Shown here in pieces: positions 42,214 through 50,648 of a stretch of 64,000 nt of DNA. Below the pieces are notes generated by a model. It was not told where the DNA came from, searched no databases, and was given only the letters and a program-made list of their open reading frames with translations. This DNA comes from Bacillus sp. OV166. Lineage in GTDB: Bacteria > Bacillota > Bacilli > Bacillales > Cytobacillaceae. The stretch covers positions 4,225,001-4,289,000 of the forward strand of contig NZ_FXWM01000001.1 in the NCBI RefSeq assembly GCF_900177675.1, read 5' to 3'. The position numbers and the translations under genes are program-made. The number at the start of each line of letters is the position of its first letter. The first letter of the stretch is position 1.

Positions 42214-43968
42214 TTATTTCGCCTCCTTTGCTAGACGTTCTAGAGATAGTTCTTTTACTTCTATAGTTGATGCATCAAGGATTACCCCATAATCATTTTT
42301 TGCTTGCTCGACAGTGATATACTCATTTTTCACGTCGCTAACCACCTTCTCAACCGGTCGTTTCAGCGGGTCACCGTATCCGCCACCCGATGCTGTTACA
42401 AGGCGGGCAACATCATTTTTATTTAACGGATATTGATTATACTTACCATATGGTCCGTCGACTTCACCGTTCGCTTTTACAATCTCAAAATAATTATTAG
42501 AACCATCTTTTCCTTCTTCTGCTCCCCATACATCATATTTATGGCGACCAAAGGATGCGGTAAAGACCTGATTATCTGTTAAAGCACGGTAAGAACGGAT
42601 AACACCCTGACCACCGCGAAATTCACCTGCACCAGCTCCATCAGTAGATAGGCTATACTCATCAACTAAAACACCATTTCTTGTTTCGCACACTTCTACG
42701 GGGATATTGAAGGTTTCCCCATCCAGGATACAGAATTGACCGGAAGCTCCATCCGCGCCTTCTGCTCCTCCCCATCCACCAACAGATGGTTCAACAATCA
42801 AGAAACGCTCATCCGTATCTTGATGTTTACCTGAAAGAATCGCTACACACACTGATAAGAAATGGCCTGCAGATAAACGTTCAGGTACAACCGGGGCTAA
42901 CGCTTTCCAAATTAAGTCTGTTCCAAATAACATCGACTCCCAATACATCGAAACAGGGGCTGGGCGCATCGCATTAAAGATCGAGCCTTTATCGGTAATA
43001 ACATGAAGCGGGCGGAATGATCCATCATTTACATCTTGAGAAGGATTGGTTACGGCAAGATATACAGTGCGGACAGCAGAAACTAAACCCGTATAAGTAG
43101 TATTGATTGAACCAGTCACTTGCGGATGGCTGCCACGGAAGTCACAAATAAACTGATCATCGGTAATCGACACCTTCACCTGTACTCGGAATGGACCTTC
43201 TTCAATACCATCATCATCGATATAATCGACTGCTTCATACGTACCCTTCGGTATTTCTTTTAAAGCTTTAAGTGCTAATTGTTCACCATGCTCTAAAAGA
43301 TAATTAATAGAGTTAAGCACAGTATCTTTTTTATACTTATCACACAATTCTTGGACTCGTCGTTCACCTGTTTTCAGTGCAGCTACCTGAGCCCACATAT
43401 CCCCTAATGAAAGATCTGGAAAGCGGACATTTGCAGCTATAATATCCACTACAGCCTGATTCAATTTCCCTTCGTCAAATAATTTTATACAAGGAAATTG
43501 CAGGCCTTCTTGATAGATCTCTGTTGAATCGGTAGACATAGATCCAGCGTCTTTTCCTCCAACCTCTGTCCAGTGCGCTTTGTTCGCGGAAAAAGCGATT
43601 AACTCTCCTTGATAAAAGATCGGCATAACCAATCCAACATCACATAAATGGGAGCCGCCCCCGCCATATGGATCATTAATCAAAATGATGTCCCCCGGTT
43701 TTAAATCACCTGGTTTATTGTATCTTTCAACTGTTTCGCGAACCATGAAAGAAAGCATCCCAATAAAGCCAGTTACTCCGTTCCCTTGTGTTAGCAATTG
43801 GCCCTTAGAATCCATAAGACCGCTCGCATAGTCTAAAACTTCATATATAATCGGACTCATTGAAGTACGCGCTAAGGCATAAAACATTTCTTCGCCAATC
43901 GCAACTAATGAATCTTTAACAATATCTAATGTAAATGGATCTACTTTTGGTGCAACTGTATTTGCCAT
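42214..43968 (-). CDS. hyuB: HyuB, copy 3
   Basis: 584 residues. Blocks: QLLTQGNGVTGFIGMLSFM, IILINDPYGGGGSHLCDVGL, VKVSITDDQFICDFRGSHPQ, VGGWGGAEGADGASGQFCIL and TASGGGYGDPLKRPVEKVVS. The start is the ATG at 43966-43968, 8 bases after GGGGGT; the frame seven codons further up overlaps the HyuA end. The HyuA stop lies 4 bases upstream and the cupin gene follows with no gap. The C-terminal glycine run is shorter (ASGGGYGDP) than in copies 1 and 2. Substrate unknown. Confidence 0.9.
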   Translation of the reverse strand: MANTVAPKVDPFTLDIVKDSLVAIGEEMFYALARTSMSPIIYEVLDYASGLMDSKGQLLTQGNGVTGFIGMLSFMVRETVERYNKPGDLKPGDIILINDPYGGGGSHLCDVGLVMPIFYQGELIAFSANKAHWTEVGGKDAGSMSTDSTEIYQEGLQFPCIKLFDEGKLNQAVVDIIAANVRFPDLSLGDMWAQVAALKTGERRVQELCDKYKKDTVLNSINYLLEHGEQLALKALKEIPKGTYEAVDYIDDDGIEEGPFRVQVKVSITDDQFICDFRGSHPQVTGSINTTYTGLVSAVRTVYLAVTNPSQDVNDGSFRPLHVITDKGSIFNAMRPAPVSMYWESMLFGTDLIWKALAPVVPERLSAGHFLSVCVAILSGKHQDTDERFLIVEPSVGGWGGAEGADGASGQFCILDGETFNIPVEVCETRNGVLVDEYSLSTDGAGAGEFRGGQGVIRSYRALTDNQVFTASFGRHKYDVWGAEEGKDGSNNYFEIVKANGEVDGPYGKYNQYPLNKNDVARLVTASGGGYGDPLKRPVEKVVSDVKNEYITVEQAKNDYGVILDASTIEVKELSLERLAKEAK

Positions 43969-43972
43969 CGTC

Positions 43973-46015
43973 TTATACCCCCGTCTCAATGATTAAATTG
44001 CCATAAACGTCAACAGTGACCGATTGCCCAGGGTAAACAACTGTTGATGCAGATGACTCTTCCACAATGGCAGGCCCTTCAATAGCCGCATCTGGTGTTA
44101 GCTGTGCTCTGTCATATACCTTTGTTTCAATCCATCCATGCTCTTCATATAATACTGGTCTTACTTCTTTTAATGCACTTTCTAAAGATGCGCCGGTATT
44201 TTCCAGTTTAGCCAATTCAGGCTTCTTAACTGAACCAAGAGCTATTAAGTGCAGGTTAACAATTTCAGTTGGCGACTCTTCCAACTTAAATGTATATAAT
44301 TGCTCATGTGTTTCATGGAACTTATGAATCACTTGCTGCATTGTTTCTTTAGTTATTTCTCCGTTAGGAACTGGAACTTTCACGGTATGCTCTTGACCGA
44401 CATAGCGTAAGTCTACAAAACGAGTGAACAGAACGTTTTCCTTTTTTACACCTTCTTGATCATACTGAGAAATAGCGTCTGTTTCCTGTTTTGCCAGGGT
44501 CCCATTAAGCTCTCCATAATCAATGCCTTCAACTCGACGAATAAAGGTTTGGATGTAGTCATGACGCAAATCTGTCATTAGCATTCCCCAAGCTGAGAAC
44601 ACAGAAGTTGCTACTGGCACAATAACCTTTCGTACCCCAAGCTCTTTTGCAAGTGCCGGAGCATGCATAGAACCTCCCCCGCCAAATGCTACTAAAGCGA
44701 AATCACGTGGATCATAGCCTTTTCTCACCGAAATAAGTTTTAGTGCATTAAGCATATTGGAATTGGCAATTCGGATTATTCCAAGAGCTGCTTCGTCAAC
44801 CGATGTATCAAAATGGTTAGCAATTTTTTTTTGTATCGCGTTTCTTACGCTTTCCATATCGACAGCGTTATCGAAGTTTTTCGGTGAAAGCCGTCCAACC
44901 ACAAGATTCGCATCAGTAGTAGTAGGTTCTGTTCCGCCTTTACCATATGCGATAGGTCCTGGCAAGGCTCCTGCTGATTGCGGACCAACCCTTAAAGATC
45001 CACCAGCATCAATCCAGGCAATTGAACCGCCACCGTTACCGATTTCAACTATATCGACCACTGGAACTTTAATTGGATAACCCGCAGTACGGTCTGTACG
45101 TTCAATATTATACTCAGTTGTTACCTTTACTTCGCCGCCGTCGATCAGAGAACATTTCGCAGTTGTTCCACCAATGTCAAAGGCAATGATATTTTCTTCA
45201 CCAAGGATTTTTCCTAAGATAGCTGATCCATAAATTCCTGCAACTGGTCCTGACTCTACCATATTGATTGGTGTTTGCTTTGATTGCTCAAATGTAGTCG
45301 TACCGCCATTTGATTGCATAATATATTTGTTAGATTTATTGCCAACTTTATTTAATTCATTTTCAAGACGATCGACATAAGAAGAAGCAATAGGTTTAAC
45401 ATATGAGTTTAATACCGTTGTACTAGTGCGCTCATATTCCCTCCACTCTCTTGTTACCTCGTGGGAAGCAGTAACCGCAACATCAGGCCATAATTCATTG
45501 ATAAGCTCTACTGTTTCTTTTTCATGTAATGGATTGCTATATGCATGCAGGTAAGAAACAGCAATCGCTTCCACATTTTCTTTCTTAAAGTAATGAACAA
45601 TTTCTTCTATTTGTCCTTTATTTAAAGCTTGGATTACTTCCCCTTTGTAGTTCAAACGTTCTTCTACTTCTTGTCGTAAATAACGCGGAACAAAAGGAGT
45701 AGGTTTTTGATATTGGATATTGAAGAGATCAGGACGATTTCCACGTGCTATCTCTAACACATCACGAAATCCCTTAGTTGTAATTAATCCTGTCTTCACA
45801 CCTTTTCGTTCAGTTAACGCATTAATAATGACAGTGGTTCCATGAATAAAAGTCTCCAACTGTTCTGTATTGATACCGCTTACACGAATAACATCCAAAA
45901 CTCCTTTTTCAAAATTCGGGGGAGTTGTATGACTTTTAGCAACCCCAATTTTCCCTTGTTGATCAACAAAAACTAAATCAGTAAATGTTCCGCCAATGTC
46001 TGTTGCTACTCTCAT
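43973..46015 (-). CDS. hyuA: HyuA, copy 3
   Basis: 680 residues. RVATDIGGTFTDLVFVDQ opens the ATP-binding domain, HGTTVIINALTERKGVKTGL and IAFDIGGTTAKCSLIDGG are further nucleotide-site blocks, and LRVGPQSAGALPGPIAYGKG is a variant of the SAGADPGPACYG motif with Leu for Asp and Ile-Ala for Ala-Cys, unlike copies 1 and 2. The ATG lies 7 bases after GGTGG. It heads the HyuA-HyuB-cupin operon and follows the XRE-cupin regulator gene on the same strand by 48 bases, so the regulator is probably part of the transcript or its direct controller. Confidence 0.9.
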   Translation of the reverse strand: MRVATDIGGTFTDLVFVDQQGKIGVAKSHTTPPNFEKGVLDVIRVSGINTEQLETFIHGTTVIINALTERKGVKTGLITTKGFRDVLEIARGNRPDLFNIQYQKPTPFVPRYLRQEVEERLNYKGEVIQALNKGQIEEIVHYFKKENVEAIAVSYLHAYSNPLHEKETVELINELWPDVAVTASHEVTREWREYERTSTTVLNSYVKPIASSYVDRLENELNKVGNKSNKYIMQSNGGTTTFEQSKQTPINMVESGPVAGIYGSAILGKILGEENIIAFDIGGTTAKCSLIDGGEVKVTTEYNIERTDRTAGYPIKVPVVDIVEIGNGGGSIAWIDAGGSLRVGPQSAGALPGPIAYGKGGTEPTTTDANLVVGRLSPKNFDNAVDMESVRNAIQKKIANHFDTSVDEAALGIIRIANSNMLNALKLISVRKGYDPRDFALVAFGGGGSMHAPALAKELGVRKVIVPVATSVFSAWGMLMTDLRHDYIQTFIRRVEGIDYGELNGTLAKQETDAISQYDQEGVKKENVLFTRFVDLRYVGQEHTVKVPVPNGEITKETMQQVIHKFHETHEQLYTFKLEESPTEIVNLHLIALGSVKKPELAKLENTGASLESALKEVRPVLYEEHGWIETKVYDRAQLTPDAAIEGPAIVEESSASTVVYPGQSVTVDVYGNLIIETGV

Positions 46016-46063
46016 GATTTAACCACCCATCTTAATAAATAATTTTTATATAGAGCAAGCCAT

Positions 46064-46609
46064 TTAAAAAATGACTGGCGTTACAAAACAAAAGACCTTT
46101 GCATCATGATCAAGTGGATTCGTAATGGAATGCGGGATAGTCGATGGAAAGTGAATGGTATCACCTGGTTTTAAGATGTATTCCTTTCCTTCCACAGTTA
46201 CGATCATAGCGCCCTCAAGAATGTAATAGAACTCTTCACCTGGATGGGTCACAATTTTTTCTTTAGGCTCACCAGGAGGAAAAGTCACTAACAAAGGTTC
46301 CACTGCTCTTCCTGGAAACTCCCCCCCGAGCCGGGTATAGATCGCCCCTGCCCCCTCAATTCTAAATGGTTTTTGTTCTTCTACTGTTACTTTATAATTT
46401 TTATTGGCAAAATCTTCGAAAAAATCAGTTATAGGAACATCGAATGCATCCGCTAATTTTTTCAATGATGTAATAGCTATTGAAGATGCAGCACGTTCAA
46501 CTTGAGATAAAAAACTGATTGAAAGGCCTGTTTTCTCACTTAAATCCTTAAGTGTGAGTTTTTTTTCAAGCCGTAACTCTCTGATTTTCTTTGATACTTC
46601 TTCTTCCAT
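46064..46609 (-). CDS. XRE-family regulator with C-terminal cupin
   Basis: 181 residues. Residues 1-65 are an XRE helix-turn-helix (KLTLKDLSEKTGLSISFLSQ and VERAASSIAITSLKKLADAF). Residues about 105-180 are a cupin sensor (THPGEEFYYILEGAMIVTVE, FPSTIPHSITNP). This layout is that of PuuR/SutR-type regulators of amine and amino-acid catabolism. The start is the ATG at 46607-46609, 7 bases after GGGGGT; an in-frame ATG nine codons upstream has no ribosome site. A TAATACTGTATTT palindrome lies 53 bases upstream, a likely operator for self-control. HyuA copy 3 follows by 48 bases. Confidence 0.85.
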   Translation of the reverse strand: MEEEVSKKIRELRLEKKLTLKDLSEKTGLSISFLSQVERAASSIAITSLKKLADAFDVPITDFFEDFANKNYKVTVEEQKPFRIEGAGAIYTRLGGEFPGRAVEPLLVTFPPGEPKEKIVTHPGEEFYYILEGAMIVTVEGKEYILKPGDTIHFPSTIPHSITNPLDHDAKVFCFVTPVIF

Positions 46610-46661
46610 TTTAAGACCCCCAAACGAGTAAAACATTTAAAATATATCGTAATTATTTAAG

Positions 46662-46674
46662 TAATACTGTATTT
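46662..46674. promoter_or_regulatory. Palindromic operator-like site upstream of the XRE-cupin gene
   Basis: TAATACTGTATTT is 12 of 13 identical to the perfect palindrome TAATACAGTATTA found at 53793-53805, allowing the central A/T. A related half site, AACAGTATTTTT, lies 32 bases further at about 46706. The position in front of the regulator start fits autoregulation. Confidence 0.5.
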
Positions 46675-46740
46675 AATTTCATAATACCATATTATTTTTT
46701 AAATTAACAGTATTTTTAAAAATTTTCGGAAGAAAATAAA

Positions 46741-46782
46741 CAACCTGTATCTTTGAAAAACGATTCAAAGAATACAGGTTGA
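46741..46782 (-). terminator. Terminator of the ornithine cyclodeaminase-P5CDH-PRODH operon
   Basis: CAACCTGTATCTTTGAA pairs with TTCAAAGAATACAGGTTG (one bulged base) around a 6-base loop, a very strong stem. It lies about 30 bases past the proline dehydrogenase stop and runs into TTTATTTTC on the minus strand. Confidence 0.8.
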
Positions 46783-46810
46783 TAATTACTGGATGGTGCT
46801 GGCACCTACC

Positions 46811-47725
46811 TTATTTAGAAAACAATCCTTTTAGGGCAAATGCTACGTTTTGCGGTCTTTCTGCCAATCGACGCATGAAGTAACCAAACCAGTCGTCACC
46901 AAATGGAATGTATACACGCATTTTGTATTCCTCTTTTACTAAACTGAGCTGCATTTCTGTTCTAAAACCATACAGCATTTGAAATTCAAATTGATCATTT
47001 GAAATATTATTCTTTTTCGCAAATTCTTTTACTTTAGCAATTATATTATGGTCATGGGTAGCAATTGCTGTATAGGTGCCGCTCAACAAATGCTCTTTGA
47101 TTATCCTCATGTAATTTCCATCAATCTCGTTTTTATCCTGAATTGCAACTTCTGGAGATTCCTTATAAGCACCCTTTACGAGACGGAGAGGAATTCCTTT
47201 TAAATCTGTCACATCCTGCTCGGCTCGATTTAAATAAGCTTGTATCACGGTTCCCACATTATCAAAGTCTTCGCGAAGTTCTCTTAGAATGTCTAATGTA
47301 ACCTGGCAATGTGCATGATCTTCCATATCGATTCTGACAAAATTCTTCGTTTTTTTAGCTGTTTCTAGTATTCTACGCATGTTATCCAGGCAAAATTCTT
47401 TATCAATATCCAATCCAAGCTGGGTCATTTTAACTGATAGATTGCTATTTACCCCAGCCCTGAAGATTGCTTCTAATGTTCTTACATTGTATTCCGTAGC
47501 TTCTATAGCTTCCTCTCTGCTCGAAACAAATTCTCCTAAATGGTCGAGAGTACAGACTAACCCTTTTTCATTTAGTTTTTTAACAGTGTCAATGGCGCTC
47601 TTGATGGTAACCCCCGCGACCACTTGAGAAGCACCAAACCGTAATCCCCATTTTTTTGCTGCTTTATTTAATGATTTGTTTTGTGAAGCGTGAAGAAAAA
47701 TATTTTTCGAAACTTCTGCGATCAT
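46811..47725 (-). CDS. putB: Proline dehydrogenase
   Basis: 304-residue FAD enzyme that oxidises L-proline to pyrroline-5-carboxylate at the membrane face. Blocks: VCTLDHLGEFVSSREEA, NLSVKMTQLGLDID, FVRIDMEDHA, RLVKGAYKES, TAIATHDHNII, FQMLYGFRTEMQ and RVYIPFGDDWFGYFMRRLAE, which are the FAD- and proline-binding motifs of the single-domain enzyme of Bacillus (PutB/FadM). GGGAGGTTAGG precedes the ATG. It is the last gene of the sigma-54-controlled operon with ornithine cyclodeaminase and P5C dehydrogenase, and a strong terminator follows. Confidence 0.92.
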   Translation of the reverse strand: MIAEVSKNIFLHASQNKSLNKAAKKWGLRFGASQVVAGVTIKSAIDTVKKLNEKGLVCTLDHLGEFVSSREEAIEATEYNVRTLEAIFRAGVNSNLSVKMTQLGLDIDKEFCLDNMRRILETAKKTKNFVRIDMEDHAHCQVTLDILRELREDFDNVGTVIQAYLNRAEQDVTDLKGIPLRLVKGAYKESPEVAIQDKNEIDGNYMRIIKEHLLSGTYTAIATHDHNIIAKVKEFAKKNNISNDQFEFQMLYGFRTEMQLSLVKEEYKMRVYIPFGDDWFGYFMRRLAERPQNVAFALKGLFSK

Positions 47726-47760
47726 TTCCTAACCTCCCAAGATTTTGGTTAACGACTTTT

Positions 47761-49332
47761 TTAAATCAAACGTTCGCTTATTGTTTTCGCTTGCATATGC
47801 AAAATGAGATAGTCAGGGCCTCCAGCTTTTGAGTCCGTTCCCGACATGTTAAATCCGCCGAATGGCTGGTATCCAACGATCGCTCCTGTGCATCCGCGAT
47901 TGAAGTAAAGATTTCCAACATTGAATTCCTGTTTTGCACGCTCGATGTGTTCCCTATTGTTTGAAAGCAATGCACCTGTTAATCCGTAATCGGTGTTATT
48001 CGCAATTTTCATCATATGATCAAAGTCACGTGCCTTACAGAAAGCTAGAACAGGGCCAAAAATTTCTTCCTGCATTAATCGTGCATTTTCGTCCACATCA
48101 GCGAAAATCGTAGGCTCTATGAAGTAACCTTTAGAATCGTCAGTATTGCCACCTGTCACCAGGACGCCCTCTTCTCTGCCAATTTCAATATACTTAGAAA
48201 TCTTTTTGTATGAATTAGCGTCAATAACTGGCCCCATATAAGTGCCGACGTCTTCGGGGCTGCCAAGCTTTAATGTTTTAGTTAATGCCACTGCTTTTTC
48301 AAGTACTTCATCATATACATCCTGGTGTACCACTGCACGAGAACCAGCTGAACATTTTTGTCCTGAAAACCCAAATGCAGAATATACGATTGAAGATGCT
48401 GCAAGATCCAAATCTGCATCTTTATCAACGACTACTGTATCCTTTCCACCCATTTCTGCAATCACACGCTTTAACCAAATTTGACCAGGATGTACCTTAG
48501 CTGCACGTTCATAAATGCGGCAGCCTACTTCACGGGAGCCAGTAAATGATACAAAGCGAGTTTTCGGATGATCAACAAGATAATCTCCTACTTCCGCACC
48601 ACTTCCTGGAATATAATTAAGAACTCCCTCTGGCAGCCCAGCTTCTTCCATTACTTCAACGAACTTCGCGGCAACAACTGGTGTATTGTTAGAAGGTTTT
48701 AATAGAATCGTGTTTCCGGCTACTATAGCTGCAGCTGCTGTTCCTGCCATGATTGCTAAAGGGAAGTTAAACGGTGAAATAATGATTCCAACTCCTAGAG
48801 GAATATAATTGTAACTATTTACTTCTCCTTCACTGCTTTTTACTTGGGCACCGTCTTTTAATTCCACCATTTGGCGGGCATAGTATTCAAGAAAATCAAT
48901 TGCTTCTGCTGTATCGGCATCTGCTTCTCTCCATGGCTTTCCAGCCTCTTTTACAAGGTAGCTTGAGAATTCATGTTTGCGTTTGCGAATAATAGAGGCT
49001 GCACGGAAAAGAATTTCTGCACGATTTTCTGCATCCTCCTTTTTCCATGATTCGAATGAAGTCAATGCAGCTTGCATCGCGTTTTCAGCTAATTTTTGGT
49101 CTGCTTTAGATACTCTTCCAATGACTTCTTCTTTTTTAGCTGGGTTAATGGAGACGATTTTCGCTTCAGTAGTAATGCGTTTTCCTCCGATAATAAGCGG
49201 ATATTCTTTCTCAAGCTGTGAGTTAACAAAAGATAATGCCGCTTCAAATTCTTTTTTGTTTTCCTCTACTGAAAAATCTGTAAATTGTTCGTGTTTGTAA
49301 TCTTTAACCTTGCTTAATTCTGTTGTGTTCAT
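47761..49332 (-). CDS. rocA: 1-pyrroline-5-carboxylate dehydrogenase
   Basis: 523 residues of the aldehyde dehydrogenase superfamily, P5CDH (RocA/PutC) type. The general base Glu is in VIAEMGGKDTVVVD, the catalytic Cys in FGFSGQKCSAGSRAVV, and NAD contacts in FVSFTGSREVG and GVGIIISPFNFPLAI. The C-terminal YFNRGCTGAIVGYQPFGGFN with MSGTDSKAGGPDYL is diagnostic of P5CDH. It oxidises glutamate semialdehyde to glutamate. The start is the ATG at 49330-49332, 7 bases after AAAGGAGAG; a frame 24 codons longer has no ribosome site. It lies between proline dehydrogenase (35 bases downstream) and ornithine cyclodeaminase (80 bases upstream). Confidence 0.93.
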   Translation of the reverse strand: MNTTELSKVKDYKHEQFTDFSVEENKKEFEAALSFVNSQLEKEYPLIIGGKRITTEAKIVSINPAKKEEVIGRVSKADQKLAENAMQAALTSFESWKKEDAENRAEILFRAASIIRKRKHEFSSYLVKEAGKPWREADADTAEAIDFLEYYARQMVELKDGAQVKSSEGEVNSYNYIPLGVGIIISPFNFPLAIMAGTAAAAIVAGNTILLKPSNNTPVVAAKFVEVMEEAGLPEGVLNYIPGSGAEVGDYLVDHPKTRFVSFTGSREVGCRIYERAAKVHPGQIWLKRVIAEMGGKDTVVVDKDADLDLAASSIVYSAFGFSGQKCSAGSRAVVHQDVYDEVLEKAVALTKTLKLGSPEDVGTYMGPVIDANSYKKISKYIEIGREEGVLVTGGNTDDSKGYFIEPTIFADVDENARLMQEEIFGPVLAFCKARDFDHMMKIANNTDYGLTGALLSNNREHIERAKQEFNVGNLYFNRGCTGAIVGYQPFGGFNMSGTDSKAGGPDYLILHMQAKTISERLI

Positions 49333-49412
49333 GATTTTCTCTCCTTTTATTAAATAGTATATTTGTATTTTGAAAGATATTAATATTATGTTTCTTCTGC
49401 ACAAAAGCCTGT

Positions 49413-50390
49413 TTACAACTGAATGTTGGTTCCAGCATTATGCTTTAAAGCTTTTTCATATAAATATTGCGCTACTACTAAATCCACAACGGCAAGTCCG
49501 ACAGATTTAAAAACAGTTTTTTCCTCAACGCTTTCTCTACCTTTTCGTTCACCACTAACAATTTCACCAAGCTCTGCATAAATATTGCTTTTGTGAAACA
49601 GACCTTCTTGAATCGGTATTTGCAAATCACCTGTTTCTTCTAGTGCAGCATGCCTCGATTCCACAACGACTTTCTCGGCCGTAGAAAAAACGTGAGATGG
49701 CAATTCCTGCATAGCTGGGCGAAATGAACCGACGGCATTAATATGAACACCAGGCTTTATCAAATCTGTAAAAACCGGTGATAGAGAGTTCGTAGCCGTT
49801 ACAATAATATCCGCTTCATGTACAACCTGATTTGAATCCGTACCCACTTGTACATCCACGCTAAATTTTTGATCAATGTATTTAGCAAACTCTTTTGCTT
49901 TTCTTGGCGTCCGGTTATAAAGGGAGACTTTTTTTATGTCTCGAACAGCTAGGATGGCTTCTAGTAAACCAGTTGCTTGTTCCCCTGTCCCGATTATGCT
50001 TACTATTTTAGAATCAGGACGAGATAAATATTTAGTTGCAACACCAGTAAGTGCTCCAGTTCGTATCATTGTTAAATAAGAGCCTTCCAATAAAGCGAGC
50101 GGTTCACCTGTTTCAAAATCAAATAGAATAACTACTCCATTTATCGTTTTCTTACCTAATTTTTTATTACCTGGGACTACGTTTACTAGTTTTACTCCCA
50201 CGCTCCTAAGCTCTTCTGCAACTGAGGGCATCACTAAAGCGGTATTTTGAGAATTACCGAATGGCAGAGCCGAACGAATGGGAGTAATTGTCCGGGAGGC
50301 CGAAAATTCACTTAGTGCCACTGCAGCATGTTCTATAACCTCATTCATATCTATTAAATTTCTTTGTTCATTAGCATTTATAACTAACAT
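49413..50390 (-). CDS. Ornithine cyclodeaminase / mu-crystallin family protein
   Basis: 325 residues with the family fold: IVSIIGTGEQATGLLEAILA is the NAD(P)-binding glycine motif at about 130-150, MIRTGALTGVATKYLSRPD precedes it, and NAVGSFRPAMQELPS marks the substrate site. Members convert ornithine to proline with loss of ammonia, or reduce cyclic imino acids such as pyrroline-2-carboxylate, or act as alanine dehydrogenases. In this operon, delivering L-proline to the proline dehydrogenase is the simplest reading. AGGAGG stands 7 bases before the ATG. The gene is first in the unit behind the sigma-54 promoter at 50480-50496. Confidence 0.87.
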   Translation of the reverse strand: MLVINANEQRNLIDMNEVIEHAAVALSEFSASRTITPIRSALPFGNSQNTALVMPSVAEELRSVGVKLVNVVPGNKKLGKKTINGVVILFDFETGEPLALLEGSYLTMIRTGALTGVATKYLSRPDSKIVSIIGTGEQATGLLEAILAVRDIKKVSLYNRTPRKAKEFAKYIDQKFSVDVQVGTDSNQVVHEADIIVTATNSLSPVFTDLIKPGVHINAVGSFRPAMQELPSHVFSTAEKVVVESRHAALEETGDLQIPIQEGLFHKSNIYAELGEIVSGERKGRESVEEKTVFKSVGLAVVDLVVAQYLYEKALKHNAGTNIQL

Positions 50391-50479
50391 TCATCTACCT
50401 CCTATCCCTCTTAATATATTTAACCTTCGTCTGTTTTAAAATATTTTCAAGGTTTCAATAGTTGCTTACTGTATTTTAT

Positions 50480-50496
50480 TGCAAGAACTGTGCCAA
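50480..50496 (-). promoter_or_regulatory. Sigma-54 (-24/-12) promoter of the proline operon
   Basis: On the minus strand the site reads TTGGCACAGTTCTTGCA, a perfect match to TGGCAC-N5-TTGCA with the invariant GG and GC. The start of transcription would lie near 50468, about 78 bases before the cyclodeaminase start codon. The divergent gene at 50649 encodes a sigma-54 activator. The promoter at 61648-61664 is almost identical, differing at one base in the spacer. Confidence 0.92.
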
Positions 50497-50508
50497 AACA
50501 AAAAAAAG

Positions 50509-50537
50509 CGAAGTTTGTCAATTTTCAGCAAACTTTG
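50509..50537. promoter_or_regulatory. Candidate upstream activator site for the RocR-like regulator
   Basis: GAAGTTTG and CAAACTTTG are inverted copies 11 bases apart, directly upstream of the sigma-54 promoter. A further TGTATA-rich block with the AATACTGTAT palindrome lies at 50560-50600. Either could bind the divergent regulator. The close distance to the promoter is unusual, so the more distant block may be the main site. Confidence 0.5.
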
Positions 50538-50648
50538 TTTACAACTTAACTTAAACAATGTATATTTTTATCAACAATACTGTATACAAAGTGTATATTT
50601 TTTAAACACTTTTTTAAAATTTAATCAATCAAATCTTCGAGGTGGTAT

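Noticed and set aside
24457..46015. Long antisense frames opposite the HyuA and HyuB genes
   Set aside because: They lack ribosome sites and family resemblance and are explained by codon bias of the real genes on the other strand.
46752..46768. TTTGAAAAACGATTCAAAG as a cre site
   Set aside because: The CG is one base off the cre spacing and the sequence is part of the terminator stem after proline dehydrogenase.
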